From NCBI RefSeq assembly GCF_025628895.1, contig NZ_JAOTJC010000004.1, positions 176,388 through 240,387 of the forward strand: 64,000 nucleotides of DNA, written 5' to 3'. Below are positions 1 to 9,377 of the stretch, piece after piece. Origin of the DNA: Alteromonas salexigens. Lineage in GTDB: Bacteria; Pseudomonadota; Gammaproteobacteria; Enterobacterales; Alteromonadaceae. How positions within the stretch are numbered: the first letter of the stretch is position 1; every line of letters begins with the position of its first letter. Position numbers and translations under genes: made by a program. Under the pieces are notes generated by a model that did no database searches, had not been told where the DNA came from, and saw only the letters and a list, made by a program, of their open reading frames with translations.

Positions 1-1
1 T

Positions 2-457
2 GCCGAAATCATTGTGATTGCGCTGGGCAGTATTGCAGGCGCCGACTTCGCGACTCAGGTGGGCGTGCTGTGTGCACTCAGCGTAGCCATTACCGTAGGG
101 GTATACGGGCTGGTTGCCGGCATCGTTAAAATGGATGACGTGGGCCTGTATTTACTACGCGAGTCGCTGAATGGCAGTTACAGCGGTACCCAGCGTTTCA
201 TGGGCCGGGGTTTACTCATTACGGCTCCGCTGCTGATGAAGTTTTTGGCCATTGTGGGCACGGTGGCCATGTTTCTGGTAGGCGGCGGCATTCTTAGCCA
301 CAACCTTGGGGTCATCCACCATATCAGCGAAGTCGTGTTGGCCTGGGTGCCGGTATGGCCGCTGCTCGGCAGTATTGTGTTTGATGGCCTTGCAGGGTTT
401 CTCGCCGGCTCCCTTATTGTTGGCGTAATGTCGGCCGTTAACCGGTTTCGCCAGTAA
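2..457 (+). CDS. DUF808 (YedI-like) membrane protein, C-terminal part
   Basis: The frame is already open at base 2, so the gene begins upstream of the window; the GTG at 14 is only an internal codon. About 150 residues are visible, with hydrophobic segments near the start (AGADFATQVGVLCALSVAIT), in the middle (LLITAPLLMKFLAIVGTVAMF) and at the end (PLLGSIVFDGLAGFLAGSLI), separated by short polar stretches. This pattern and wording match the C-terminal half of the DUF808/YedI inner-membrane family, whose function is not established. An 11-bp hairpin follows the stop codon, so the transcript probably ends here. Confidence 0.8.
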   Translation, partial: AEIIVIALGSIAGADFATQVGVLCALSVAITVGVYGLVAGIVKMDDVGLYLLRESLNGSYSGTQRFMGRGLLITAPLLMKFLAIVGTVAMFLVGGGILSHNLGVIHHISEVVLAWVPVWPLLGSIVFDGLAGFLAGSLIVGVMSAVNRFRQ

Positions 458-482
458 GTATACAGACAACTTATCCTAATTT

Positions 483-529
483 GCGATTTTCACTAATACC
501 GGTGTGAAAATCGCTAAATTTTAGTTTTT
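483..529 (+). terminator. Rho-independent terminator after the DUF808 gene
   Basis: A perfect 11-bp inverted repeat (483-493 with 504-514, arm GCGATTTTCAC) with a 10-nt loop is followed by a T-rich tail up to 529. It lies 26 nt past the DUF808 stop codon. The tail is interrupted by A residues, so efficiency is uncertain. Confidence 0.65.
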
Positions 530-706
530 CAATTATTCCCTGCCTACACGCCTTTGACACCCGAAATAAAATAACCCAATAAAATCAAATAGATAAAATT
601 TTATTCCTGACTGGCACAACTATCGCAATAGTGACTGCGACTTAAATGATAACTGTCACGCAGTATTCAAATAGTGCAGTTTTTAACACCAACTCAGGAG
701 AAAATT

Positions 707-988
707 ATGTTTACTTACCGCAAATTACTAACTGCACTGGTCCTGTCTGCTGCCGCGACCACGACTATGGCTGCCCAGAAGGCACCTACCGGACTGGAGA
801 CTGTTACCCATAACCTGGTGGCCCAGTCGGTATCTGAAACCACCCAGGAGTTAAATGTGGGGGTTATCCGTGACGTCCTTACCGTTAGCCATCACTTTGA
901 TCCGCAAGCGAACGCCGCTGAACTGGTGGCTGATGTCACTATCCAGGATATTAAAGAAAGCGAGCTGAACGACAACAACGACGCATAA
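707..988 (+). CDS. Small exported protein (93 aa), function unknown
   Basis: The start is the ATG at 707, preceded at 6 nt by GGAG; the frame is open to 674 but has no ribosome site there. The N-terminus is a classic Sec signal: MFTYRK, then LLTALVLSAAATTTMA, with a likely signal-peptidase cut near the AxA before QKAPTG. The mature part of about 70 residues is acidic and polar, ends in ELNDNNDA, and has no cysteines or recognised domain. A 49-codon membrane ORF follows after 11 nt with its own AAAGG site, so the two look co-transcribed. I do not recognise the family. Confidence 0.75.
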   Translation: MFTYRKLLTALVLSAAATTTMAAQKAPTGLETVTHNLVAQSVSETTQELNVGVIRDVLTVSHHFDPQANAAELVADVTIQDIKESELNDNNDA

Positions 989-999
989 AGGTTACTGTC

Positions 1000-1149
1000 A
1001 TGATCAGTTCCACCGCCGTCTTACTGATGGCACTGGCCCCGGTAGCGGCGTATGTGGCAGGGGTACTTATTATCAATGGGGTGCGCGCGCTGGCGCACCG
1101 CATCGCTACGCATCAACCTTACTCCCGTAAGGCCTTACCTTCGGGCTAG
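1000..1149 (+). CDS. 49-aa single-span membrane peptide
   Basis: ATG at 1000, 11 nt after the stop of the exported protein, with AAAGG about 9 nt upstream; TAG at 1147-1149. The product begins MISSTAV, has one hydrophobic span of about 20 residues (LLMALAPVAAYVAGVLIING), then a short basic tail rich in R, H and K ending RKALPSG. A good intrinsic terminator lies 64 nt downstream, which makes 707-1149 look like a complete two-gene transcript. Function unknown; the support is context, ribosome site and composition, not homology. Confidence 0.55.
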   Translation: MISSTAVLLMALAPVAAYVAGVLIINGVRALAHRIATHQPYSRKALPSG

Positions 1150-1213
1150 CGCATTTCACGCTGATATAACACAGTATCAGCGAGTCGCCAGCCCGGCCTC
1201 TTCTTCATGGGTG

Positions 1214-1248
1214 CCAGTGCGTACGCAATTTGTCGCACTGGTTTTTTT
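1214..1248 (+). terminator. Rho-independent terminator of the small-peptide unit
   Basis: CCAGTGCG (1214-1221) pairs with CGCACTGG (1234-1241) around a 12-nt loop and is followed directly by seven T (1242-1248). It ends the 707-1149 unit just before the convergent mrcB stop. Confidence 0.85.
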
Positions 1249-1266
1249 ACCCGCTCATCACTGTTG

Positions 1267-3588
1267 CTAGCGAGCGCCGAACAGCTTCTCCCACCAGCTT
1301 TTATCTTTCACAGGTTTACCTTCGCAGTCTTGTTCCGCAGGCGGCAACACGTCAAGGATGGCTGGTACACTCATGCTGCCCGGACAGCCCGCCACCACCA
1401 CCGCGCCGGTTTCCGGGTCAAAGTGTGCAATGCCCAGCCCGTTGGGGAACCGGCGGGACAACGATTTAGGCTCCTGTAACTGCTGATAATTCACAAACAC
1501 GGGTAGAGCACCGCCTGCACCGGTAAGGTTCACAGGCTTGTTGTCGTCATTGCCAACCCACACCGTAATTACATTGTTACGATCGAAACCACTGAACCAG
1601 CTGTCACGGTAATCATCGGTGGTACCGGTTTTGCCTGCCATATTGACGCGGGGGAACTGCCGGGTGATACGGGTGGCCGTGCCCTCTGTCGTTACCTTGT
1701 ACAGGGCATAGTTCAACAGGTAGGTGGCCGCCTCGTCCGTACGCTGGGCAAAAAACTCGGCTTTCTTCCACAGCAGTTCATTTTTTGAGGTCACCACATC
1801 GGTCACCGTATGAAGCGGGATATAGCGGCCATTGTTCGACAACGTCTGGTACATCTGGTTAGTCTCAAAGGGTGTCAGCGACACTGCCCCAAGGGTTAGC
1901 GAAGGCACCGTCTGGATAGGGGAGGTAACGCCCAGCCGTTCAATAGTGTTGGCCACATTCTCCAGCCCCAGTGCCATGCCCAGGTTGACCGTGGGCACGT
2001 TCAGCGAGCGGGTTAAAGCCTCAATTAACGGCACCTGCCCCCGGAACTCTTTATCGATGTTCTGCGGCGACCACATTTTCCCTTCACGGCTTTTCAGTGT
2101 GATGGGCTCATCTTTAATAGGGGTAGCCAGATTAAACTGGGTAGGATCTTCCAGTGCGGTGAGATACACCGCTGGCTTCACCAGCGAACCTATTTGCCGG
2201 CGGGCTTCCAGCGCGCGGTTAAACCCCGCATACTCTGCGTCTTTACCACCCACAATAGCCCTGACTTCGCCTGAGCTGATATCGGTCACCACCATGGCCG
2301 CCTGCAACTCGGCTTTGCGATCTTGCTGCAAGCCACTGAGGGTTTGTTTTACGGCGCGTTCAGCGCGGCGCTGGGCGTGGATATCCAGCGTAGTAAATAC
2401 TTTGAGGCCGGAATCCTGAAGGGTGGGATCGGCCAGAATGTCACTGAGTTCACGACGCACCTGACTCATAAACGCCGGATGCTTACCGCTGGCCAGACTG
2501 GCGCCGCTGGCCAGTTGCAGGGGCTGGTTTATATATTGTTCGTACTGTTGGCGACTGATTTCGTTCTCATCAAACAAAATGCGTAGTACCAGATCCCGGC
2601 GCTCTTTCACCCGCTCCGGATAGCGTTTCGGGTTATAGTAAGACGGCCCTTTTATCATGGCCACCAGCGTGGCAATCTCGGGGGTGTTTAGTTCATTGGC
2701 GGGACGGTCAAAATAGAAATAGCTGGCCAGACCGAAGCCATGGACCGCCATCTTACCGTTCTGACCAAGAAACACTTCATTCAGATAGGCCTGCAGAATT
2801 TCGCTTTTGCTGTAACGGGCATCAATAATAATGGCCATCACCGCTTCTTTGGCCTTACGCACCAGCGACTGTTCACGGGTCAGGTACAAGTTTTTAACCA
2901 GTTGCTGCGTCAGGGTGCTGCCACCCTGCACCGTGCGGCCAGCGGCAATATTAGCCATTAACGCGCGTAGAATCGACAGCGGCGCCAGTCCGTGGTGATC
3001 ATAAAAGTCCTGATCCTCTACCAGCGTGAGGGCTTTGGGGAGCATTTCCGGCACGGTATCTAAGCTGACCAGCATACGGTCTTCACGACGGCTGCTGACC
3101 AAGCGAGTGACCAACCAGGGTTCCAGGCGAATTTCCCCTATCCCCCGATCGGCGCTCAGGTCAGTGAGTGCCTTGATACGCCGGTCATCCCAGGTTATAC
3201 GCACGTGACGCAGTGGCTCCGCGCCATCCGGAAACTGAAACGCCCGGCGCTGAACAGTCAGCACCCCGTTCCGGTAGCTGTATTCACCACTGCTATCGGC
3301 ACGGGATACTTTGCGGTAACCGAGCAATTCCAGTTCATCAATGATTTCTTTCGGGGTGATTTCCTGTGATGTCTGCAGCACCAGCGGGCGGGCATAGATC
3401 TGCGCCGGCACTTCCCACTTATTGCCGGTAAACGAATGCTTTATTTGTGCGTCGAGATACAGCACATATGCCGCCATCAGCACGGTGCCCACTATAAACA
3501 GCCGCACTCCCAGACTGAACCAAACAGAGCGTTTTTTCGTTGGCTGCTGTTTTTGCTTCGTTTTCGCTTTAGATTGCTTCTTAGCCAC
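1267..3588 (-). CDS. mrcB: Penicillin-binding protein 1B, bifunctional transglycosylase/transpeptidase
   Basis: 773 aa class A PBP that polymerises lipid II into glycan strands and cross-links them on the periplasmic face. In order: a basic cytoplasmic tail (1-20), one transmembrane anchor (about 23-45), a UB2H-like domain (about 60-150) containing the PBP1b-typical ARPLVL, the GT51 domain with catalytic Glu191 in EDQDFYDHHG and the GGSTLTQQLVKN motif, and a transpeptidase domain with nucleophile Ser468 in GSLVKP, an SLN triad member and KTGTT near residue 650. It is somewhat shorter than the 844-aa E. coli protein. UB2H implies an outer-membrane LpoB-type activator, not seen in this window. 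Confidence 0.96.
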   Translation of the reverse strand: MAKKQSKAKTKQKQQPTKKRSVWFSLGVRLFIVGTVLMAAYVLYLDAQIKHSFTGNKWEVPAQIYARPLVLQTSQEITPKEIIDELELLGYRKVSRADSSGEYSYRNGVLTVQRRAFQFPDGAEPLRHVRITWDDRRIKALTDLSADRGIGEIRLEPWLVTRLVSSRREDRMLVSLDTVPEMLPKALTLVEDQDFYDHHGLAPLSILRALMANIAAGRTVQGGSTLTQQLVKNLYLTREQSLVRKAKEAVMAIIIDARYSKSEILQAYLNEVFLGQNGKMAVHGFGLASYFYFDRPANELNTPEIATLVAMIKGPSYYNPKRYPERVKERRDLVLRILFDENEISRQQYEQYINQPLQLASGASLASGKHPAFMSQVRRELSDILADPTLQDSGLKVFTTLDIHAQRRAERAVKQTLSGLQQDRKAELQAAMVVTDISSGEVRAIVGGKDAEYAGFNRALEARRQIGSLVKPAVYLTALEDPTQFNLATPIKDEPITLKSREGKMWSPQNIDKEFRGQVPLIEALTRSLNVPTVNLGMALGLENVANTIERLGVTSPIQTVPSLTLGAVSLTPFETNQMYQTLSNNGRYIPLHTVTDVVTSKNELLWKKAEFFAQRTDEAATYLLNYALYKVTTEGTATRITRQFPRVNMAGKTGTTDDYRDSWFSGFDRNNVITVWVGNDDNKPVNLTGAGGALPVFVNYQQLQEPKSLSRRFPNGLGIAHFDPETGAVVVAGCPGSMSVPAILDVLPPAEQDCEGKPVKDKSWWEKLFGAR

Positions 3589-3834
3589 TTACCGTCCCAT
3601 GATGATTATTCGCAGGCCTGATTCTGCGGGTTTCTGCGCTACATTACCAGTGTCGCAAAAAAGCTACCGCGTCTGTGTTCCCATTGGCACCAGTATACGG
3701 CCAGCAGGGGTTATTGGTTTGCGGCTGGTCACTTAAGAGGTCGGCGCAACAGCGCTGTGTTTTGCGCCGAATTAACTCGCCAGGCCCGCCGCGTTTGCGT
3801 TAGCATGAGGTTCTCTGCTATCAGGATGAATTTT

Positions 3835-5061
3835 ATGCGTCATATGTTTTCAGGCGGACACCGTGCAGCTGTTATTCCATTACTCGCTGCCGCGTTTTCT
3901 TTTTCCGCCACCAGTGCTGAAACCTTTTCCGAGTGTACGACCCGACTGGCTAAACAAGCCATAAGCGAAGGCGTCGATCCCCAGGCCGCCGAAACTATTT
4001 TCAGTCAGCTGGAGTATCAGCCCAGAGTCATTGAGCTGGATCGCAGCCAGCCAGAGTTCGTGCAGACATTCCCCGGCTATTTCAGCAAACGGGTCACCGA
4101 CTGGCGGGTAAACAAAGGTCGTGAGATGTTTGACAAGCACGAGGTGCTGTTGCATCAGCTGCATACAAAATATGGGATCCCGCCCCATTATCTGCTGGCG
4201 TTCTGGGGGCTGGAAACAAACTTCGGCTCGTATAAAGGCAAGATGCCGGTTCTGGACTCGCTGGCCACGCTGGCCTGCGATCAGCGCCGTTCTAAGTACT
4301 TTACCCAGGAACTGCTGGTTGCCGTTAAGCTCATGCAGCGTGAAGCCTTGAAACAGGAAGACATGGTGGGGTCGTGGGCCGGCGCCATGGGCCACACCCA
4401 GTTTATGCCCTCAGCCTATACCCATTACGCGGTAGATGGCGACGGAGACGGGCAGGCTAATTTATGGGACAGCGAAGTCGACGCGCTGTCGTCGGCGGCG
4501 AATTTTCTGGCCGAACTGGGCTGGCAGCCTGGCTATCGCTGGGGGCGTGAAGTGCAGCTACCGGAGGGATTCGATTATCGCTTATCAGGCTACAAAAATC
4601 GTCGCAGCCTTGCAGAATGGCAGGCGCTGGGGCTGACCCGGGCTGATGGCTCGCCGCTGAGCAGAACCGATATGACCGCCTACGTCGTCGTGCCTGCCGG
4701 GCACAACGGGCCCGCTTTTCTGGCCTACCAGAATTTCCGTACCATTATGCGGTGGAACAATTCTGAATTTTACGCCATTGCGGTAGGTCATTTGGCTGAT
4801 CGTATCTCCGGGGCGGCACCGCTTATCGCGCCACTGCCTGAGTTACCGGCCTATTCCCGTGACGATATCATAGCGCTACAACAGGCTTTGAACGCCGCCG
4901 GCCACGATGTGGGCAAACCCGACGGCATTATCGGGCCGGCCACCCGTGCAGGGATCCGCGAATACCAGTTACAGCAGTCGCTGATTGCCGATGGCTTCCC
5001 GAGCATGCAGGTGATGCAATCGCTGGGCGTGAAAACCAGTCAAACCGAAGCAGACAGCTAA
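3835..5061 (+). CDS. Lytic murein transglycosylase, MltB family, with peptidoglycan-binding domain
   Basis: Cleaves the MurNAc-GlcNAc bond of peptidoglycan to give 1,6-anhydro ends. The frame is open from 3757, but the ATG at 3835 has AGG 9 nt upstream and yields a proper signal peptide (MRHMFSGGHRAAVIPLLAAA, Ala-rich cut near SATSAE); 408 aa. The MltB-type (SLT_3) domain spans about 30-320 with probable catalytic Glu127 in FWGLETNFG and the family motif GAMGHTQFMPS. A C-terminal PG_binding_1 domain (about 343-395, DGIIGPATRAGIREYQ) separates it from short MltB. No lipobox cysteine is present, so it is probably soluble in the periplasm rather than a lipoprotein. Confidence 0.9.
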   Translation: MRHMFSGGHRAAVIPLLAAAFSFSATSAETFSECTTRLAKQAISEGVDPQAAETIFSQLEYQPRVIELDRSQPEFVQTFPGYFSKRVTDWRVNKGREMFDKHEVLLHQLHTKYGIPPHYLLAFWGLETNFGSYKGKMPVLDSLATLACDQRRSKYFTQELLVAVKLMQREALKQEDMVGSWAGAMGHTQFMPSAYTHYAVDGDGDGQANLWDSEVDALSSAANFLAELGWQPGYRWGREVQLPEGFDYRLSGYKNRRSLAEWQALGLTRADGSPLSRTDMTAYVVVPAGHNGPAFLAYQNFRTIMRWNNSEFYAIAVGHLADRISGAAPLIAPLPELPAYSRDDIIALQQALNAAGHDVGKPDGIIGPATRAGIREYQLQQSLIADGFPSMQVMQSLGVKTSQTEADS

Positions 5062-5069
5062 CGCCTTGC

Positions 5070-5090
5070 CTGGCTGGTTCTGCCAGCCAG
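5070..5090. terminator. Hairpin between convergent genes
   Basis: CTGGCTGG and CCAGCCAG form a perfect 8-bp stem in the 41-bp gap between the convergent transglycosylase and hrpB genes. There is no U-tract on either side, so termination is only suggested by position. Confidence 0.4.
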
Positions 5091-5102
5091 ACATCTCTGT
5101 CA

Positions 5103-7628
5103 TTATCGGCCCATGGCTTTTTTGGTCCGGGTGGTCGGGGTTGCCGAGCCCGGATCATCCGGCCAGAAGTGCTTTGGATAACGCCCCTTCATTTCCTTCT
5201 GAATTTCCCGGTAGCTGCCCTGCCAGAACGCTTCCAGATTGGAGGTGGTCTGTAATGGCCTTCGGGCTGGCGACAATAATTCCAATATCACCTTCACCCG
5301 CCCACCGGCTACGGTCAGCGGCGCAGTCTGCCCATACATTTCGCCCATCCGTACCGCCAGCACCACCGTGCCATCTGCGGTGTACCGACAACGGTGCTGT
5401 TGTCCACTGGGGACCGTCAGCGATTCCGGCAATAACGAATCCAGTGCCTGTTGCTGAGGCCAGCTGAGGGTCTGATGGGCAGCCTGTGCCCAGGGTAAAG
5501 CCGCTAAATCATCCTTGGTCCGGCAAGACCCCAGACGCCCGGCAAGGTGTTCAGTAATAGCCGGTAACAGCAGATCCAGCGCGACTGGCCAGGGATCTGG
5601 CGACTGATAAGCTTGCGGCTGCGGCAACTCAATGCTGGCCGCCAGTTGTACGCGGTGCCACCATTGCCAGAATGCCTCGCCCAATGGCCAGGCAGACTCC
5701 TCCCGCTGACTTAGCCATGACAACCAGGCCTTCCGCCAGGCCTGAGCCGGTACCTTGCCTGTGGGTTCACTGGTGATATCGATATTGCCAAACCCGGTTA
5801 CCTCACGGGCTTCCATACACTGACGTTCGTCATTAAAACGCACCACCTTACGCTGCGAAAAGGCCTCAGGATAAAGGCTGCGCAACTGTACTTCGCCAAT
5901 GGGTTCTGCCAGCCGGATACGAAATTCGCTGCCTATTTGCTGACCATCCAGTACCGCCAGCCAGTCAGCCTGCGGATGTCCGGTCAGGGTTGCCCCTTTG
6001 CCAGAAGCAAGCTTATAGCTGCTGCCACGCCGGTAAGCTACCCGCTGTGGATACGCCAGTGCCGTGGCCATTGCCAGCGCGTTGCTGTCCTGGCGCGCCG
6101 CATCCAAATCATGTTTTGGAATGCCTGCCTGTTTACAGTAACGCTCAGCCTGGCGGCGTAAGCGCTTTATGACCGGCGGTGGGGCTTTAATAAGGGAATC
6201 TGACAGACGCGCAGAGGAGCCCGACAAGCCCTCATCTGAGGCGGCAGCCACCCATGCGGCCGCTGCGGGCAGAGTGGGTACATTGAGTGAGGGGGCTTGA
6301 TTAAGTGCCTGTAACAACATGTGAGCCAGCCGAGGATGACAAGGCAGTGCCGACAATGCGCGGCCATAGCGGGTTACCGTACCATTATCATCCACCGCAC
6401 CCAGTTCGGTAAGGCTATCCATCGCTACGGTCAGCTGGGCCTCGGTGGGCTGGGTGAGTAACGGCAGGTCAGTCAACGGACTGCCCCAGCACAAGGCATC
6501 CAGCAGTAGTCCAGTAACGTCTTCGCGTAGAATTTGGGGTGCCGGATGCCGGGCCAGCCGATGTTGGGTAGTTTCAGCCCACATCCGATAGCATACACCT
6601 GGCTGCAGCCGCCCCGCACGCCCGGCTCGCTGAACCGCCGAAGCCTGCGATATTCGTTGCTCCGAAAGCGTGGTCAGGCCGCTGCCGGGATGAAAGCGGG
6701 CTTCGTTTTCCATCCCGCTGTCAATAACCACCGTGACTCCCTCAATGGTCAGGCTGGTTTCGGCAATATTGGTGGCTAGGATCACCTTCTGACGCTGTTG
6801 CGGGTCGGGCAATATAGCGGCCTGTTGACCAGCTTTATCCATGCTGCCTGACAGTGTGTGCACTACTATGTTGTACCGCTCGGCCAGATCGCTAATTTGT
6901 GAGGACACCCGGCCGATAGCGCCGCGTCCCGACAGGAATACCAGCACATCGCCGTCATGTTCGGTTACAGCCTGACGCACCTGTCTGGCTACCTGATCAT
7001 GCAGGGCAGCAGCCTGCACGTTTCCGCAATAGCGCAGTTCTACCGGGTGGGTACGACCTTCCGTAGATAACACCGTAGCCTCAGGAATGAGACTGCGTAC
7101 GGCGTCGGTTTCCAGCGTGGCTGACATTACCAGCAGGCGCAGGTCTTCCCGTAGCCCCTGCTGAACTTCCAGTGCCAGCGCCAGACCAAAATCGCTATGA
7201 ATACTGCGTTCGTGAAACTCATCGAAAATGACGGTACTGACCCCGGTGAGTTCAGGGTCTGACTGGATCATCCGGGCCAGAATACCTTCGGTAATCACTT
7301 CCAGCTGAGTATTCGGGCCTACCTGACTTTCACCGCGAATGCGGTAGCCCACTTTGCCGCCGGGTTCTTCACCACATAAAGAGGCCAGATACCCGGCCAG
7401 ATTTCGCACCACCACACGGCGCGGCTGCATCAGCAGTATTTTGCCGCCGGATTTATTCTGCAGCAGCGACAACGGCAACACGGTAGACTTCCCCGCCCCC
7501 GGCGGCGCGCCAATAATCACGTGGTTACGCACCAGCGCATCTTGCAGGGGCGTAACTAAGCTAGCCGCTGGTAGTCGGGTCAGGGTTTCAGGTAGCATGG
7601 ACAGCCATTGATGTACATCGTATAGCAT
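5103..7628 (-). CDS. hrpB: ATP-dependent helicase HrpB
   Basis: DExH-box helicase of the HrpB family; cellular role poorly defined. Visible motifs: Walker A GAPPGAGKST, DEFH box (DEFHERS), SAT motif, and motif VI QRAGRAGR, followed by the long HrpB-specific C-terminal region. The frame is open to a GTG at 7685 (860 aa), but E. coli HrpB has only about 30 residues before the P-loop. The ATG at 7628 (841 aa) or the one at 7598 therefore fits better; neither has a strong ribosome site, so the start is uncertain. Divergent from thpR, with the shared promoter region between 7629 and 7762. Confidence 0.93.
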   Translation of the reverse strand: MLYDVHQWLSMLPETLTRLPAASLVTPLQDALVRNHVIIGAPPGAGKSTVLPLSLLQNKSGGKILLMQPRRVVVRNLAGYLASLCGEEPGGKVGYRIRGESQVGPNTQLEVITEGILARMIQSDPELTGVSTVIFDEFHERSIHSDFGLALALEVQQGLREDLRLLVMSATLETDAVRSLIPEATVLSTEGRTHPVELRYCGNVQAAALHDQVARQVRQAVTEHDGDVLVFLSGRGAIGRVSSQISDLAERYNIVVHTLSGSMDKAGQQAAILPDPQQRQKVILATNIAETSLTIEGVTVVIDSGMENEARFHPGSGLTTLSEQRISQASAVQRAGRAGRLQPGVCYRMWAETTQHRLARHPAPQILREDVTGLLLDALCWGSPLTDLPLLTQPTEAQLTVAMDSLTELGAVDDNGTVTRYGRALSALPCHPRLAHMLLQALNQAPSLNVPTLPAAAAWVAAASDEGLSGSSARLSDSLIKAPPPVIKRLRRQAERYCKQAGIPKHDLDAARQDSNALAMATALAYPQRVAYRRGSSYKLASGKGATLTGHPQADWLAVLDGQQIGSEFRIRLAEPIGEVQLRSLYPEAFSQRKVVRFNDERQCMEAREVTGFGNIDITSEPTGKVPAQAWRKAWLSWLSQREESAWPLGEAFWQWWHRVQLAASIELPQPQAYQSPDPWPVALDLLLPAITEHLAGRLGSCRTKDDLAALPWAQAAHQTLSWPQQQALDSLLPESLTVPSGQQHRCRYTADGTVVLAVRMGEMYGQTAPLTVAGGRVKVILELLSPARRPLQTTSNLEAFWQGSYREIQKEMKGRYPKHFWPDDPGSATPTTRTKKAMGR

Positions 7629-7762
7629 ATTGTACCGGTCGCTGTGGCAGGCGTCACCCGTCTGCTCCATTTGACGTGCTGACACGTACTCTCACCGTAG
7701 TAATGATGCACCGGGCAGGCGTCGCTGTATCGAGCCAGGTTCAGAGTAACAGGAGAATTCCC

Positions 7763-8395
7763 ATGCGCAGTTTTATCGGACTGGATCTTGCCGGCAACAC
7801 CAAAATGGCACTGGAGAGCTGGCGTGAACAGGCGCTGCCTGACGTGCCCCGTCGGGAAGCACTGGTTCAGCAGCCAGCCAAAAAGCGTCGCGGCGGCAAA
7901 AACACCCCGCCCGTCACTGCGCAACCTTACGCGGTGCCTACGGTAAATTTACACATGACCCTGTGCTTTCTGGGTGCTATTACCCCCCGTCAGCATGAGG
8001 CCTTAATCGCCGAAATGGATGCCCTGACCTATCAGCCGTTTGATTTGCACCTGGACACTGCCGGAGTGTGGAACGGCCCAAAAATTCTGTTTGCCGCGCC
8101 CACCGAGCCCCCTCAGGAATTACTCGAGTTGGCGCGGGGCGTACGTAAAGCTGCGCGGGCCGCAGGACTGCATGTGGAGGGCAAAGAATACAAGCCACAT
8201 GTGACCCTGGTACGCAAAGCCGGTCCCACGTTGCCCATACCGCTGATGACTCCGGACATTCAGTGCCACTTCGCCGACTTTCATCTGTTTGAGTCGGTCT
8301 CTACGCCAACCGGGGTGACCTACCCTATCCGGCACACCTGGCAGTTACGCCATCAGTTGTCGGTACGGGAAAAACTTCGCCGGGGTCTGATTTAA
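7763..8395 (+). CDS. thpR: RNA 2',3'-cyclic phosphodiesterase (2H family)
   Basis: 2H phosphoesterase (LigT/ThpR), which opens 2',3'-cyclic phosphate ends of RNA and can join 2'-5' RNA halves in vitro. ATG at 7763 has a perfect AGGAG 7 nt upstream; the frame is open to 7676 without such a site. 210 aa. The two HxTx catalytic motifs are His64-Met-Thr66 and His146-Val-Thr148. Between the first strand (MRSFIGLDLAG) and the first motif there is an unusual basic, proline-containing stretch (about 36-58, with KKRRGGK) that makes the N-terminal half longer than in E. coli. Confidence 0.92.
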   Translation: MRSFIGLDLAGNTKMALESWREQALPDVPRREALVQQPAKKRRGGKNTPPVTAQPYAVPTVNLHMTLCFLGAITPRQHEALIAEMDALTYQPFDLHLDTAGVWNGPKILFAAPTEPPQELLELARGVRKAARAAGLHVEGKEYKPHVTLVRKAGPTLPIPLMTPDIQCHFADFHLFESVSTPTGVTYPIRHTWQLRHQLSVREKLRRGLI

Positions 8396-8507
8396 TCCGC
8401 TGCCGTCAGCGGCCTGTTAAACGACGACCAGCCGCGGGGGCATGGCGCTTTACATTTGCATTGAACCCCGCTAAAACAACCAGTCTGCCCGTTAAGTAAA
8501 GACCATC

Positions 8508-9362
8508 ATGCAACAAACCTATCGCCTCGTTATCGACTGCCCCGACAAAGTTGGCCTGGTGGCCAGTGTGTCACAATTTCTGGCCGATCACGGCGCCACC
8601 ATCGTGGAAGCCAGTCATCATACCGACCAACAAACCGGTCGCTTTTTCATGCGCCATGAAATTGGGGCGGACTCACTCAAGCTTGATTATCCCAGCTTTC
8701 TCAGCGAATTTGCGCCCCTTGCGAATGAATACCAGATGCAATGGAAACTGGCCGACAGCCGTCACCGCCAGCGTGTTGCACTGCTGGGCAGCCTGGAATC
8801 CCACTGTCTAGTTGATTTACTGCATCGCTGGCATACCGGCGAGCTGCACTGTGACATTCCCTGCATTATTTCGAATCATCCGCAAATGCAGCAATTTGCC
8901 GACTGGTATAAAGTGCCCTTCCACTGGATAGATTTTAAAGGGCAGGGAAAAGACGCCGCCTTCGAACAAATTGCGACCTTGCTGAACGAATACAACATTG
9001 ATCTTACGGTGCTTGCCCGCTTCATGCAGATATTGCCTGATTCACTGTGTCAGCAACTGGCAGGCAAGGCCATTAATATTCACCACAGTTTCCTGCCCAG
9101 CTTCGCTGGCGCCCGGCCCTATCAGCAGGCGTACGACCGGGGGGTAAAACTCATTGGTGCCACGTGTCATTATGTCACCGCAGATCTCGACGAAGGGCCC
9201 ATCATTGAACAAAGTGTCAAGCGTATCAGTCACAGCGACACAGCCACGGACATGGTACGCAAAGGTAAGGACTGTGAAGTTACCGCGCTGGCCCATGGCG
9301 TGCGCTATCACCTGGAAGACCGGGTGATAATACACCGCAACAAGACCGTGGTGTTTGCCTGA
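8508..9362 (+). CDS. purU: Formyltetrahydrofolate deformylase
   Basis: 284 aa enzyme that hydrolyses 10-formyl-THF to THF and formate, feeding formate to PurT purine synthesis and balancing one-carbon pools. The N-terminal ACT domain (about 5-80, starting YRLVIDCPDKVGLVASVSQF) is the usual regulatory domain. The C-terminal formyltransferase-fold domain (about 85-280) carries the family motif INIHHSFLPSF and the conserved Asp region DLDEGPIIEQ. Length matches the family (about 280 aa). The ribosome site is weak (TAAAG). Same strand as thpR, 112 nt downstream, with a small hairpin in the gap, so probably a separate transcript. Confidence 0.95.
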   Translation: MQQTYRLVIDCPDKVGLVASVSQFLADHGATIVEASHHTDQQTGRFFMRHEIGADSLKLDYPSFLSEFAPLANEYQMQWKLADSRHRQRVALLGSLESHCLVDLLHRWHTGELHCDIPCIISNHPQMQQFADWYKVPFHWIDFKGQGKDAAFEQIATLLNEYNIDLTVLARFMQILPDSLCQQLAGKAINIHHSFLPSFAGARPYQQAYDRGVKLIGATCHYVTADLDEGPIIEQSVKRISHSDTATDMVRKGKDCEVTALAHGVRYHLEDRVIIHRNKTVVFA

Positions 9363-9377
9363 GACTTAACGGCGTAT

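Noticed and set aside
8398-8413. Hairpin CCGCTG/CAGCGG after thpR as terminator
   Set aside because: Six-bp stem without a T-run; too weak to call.
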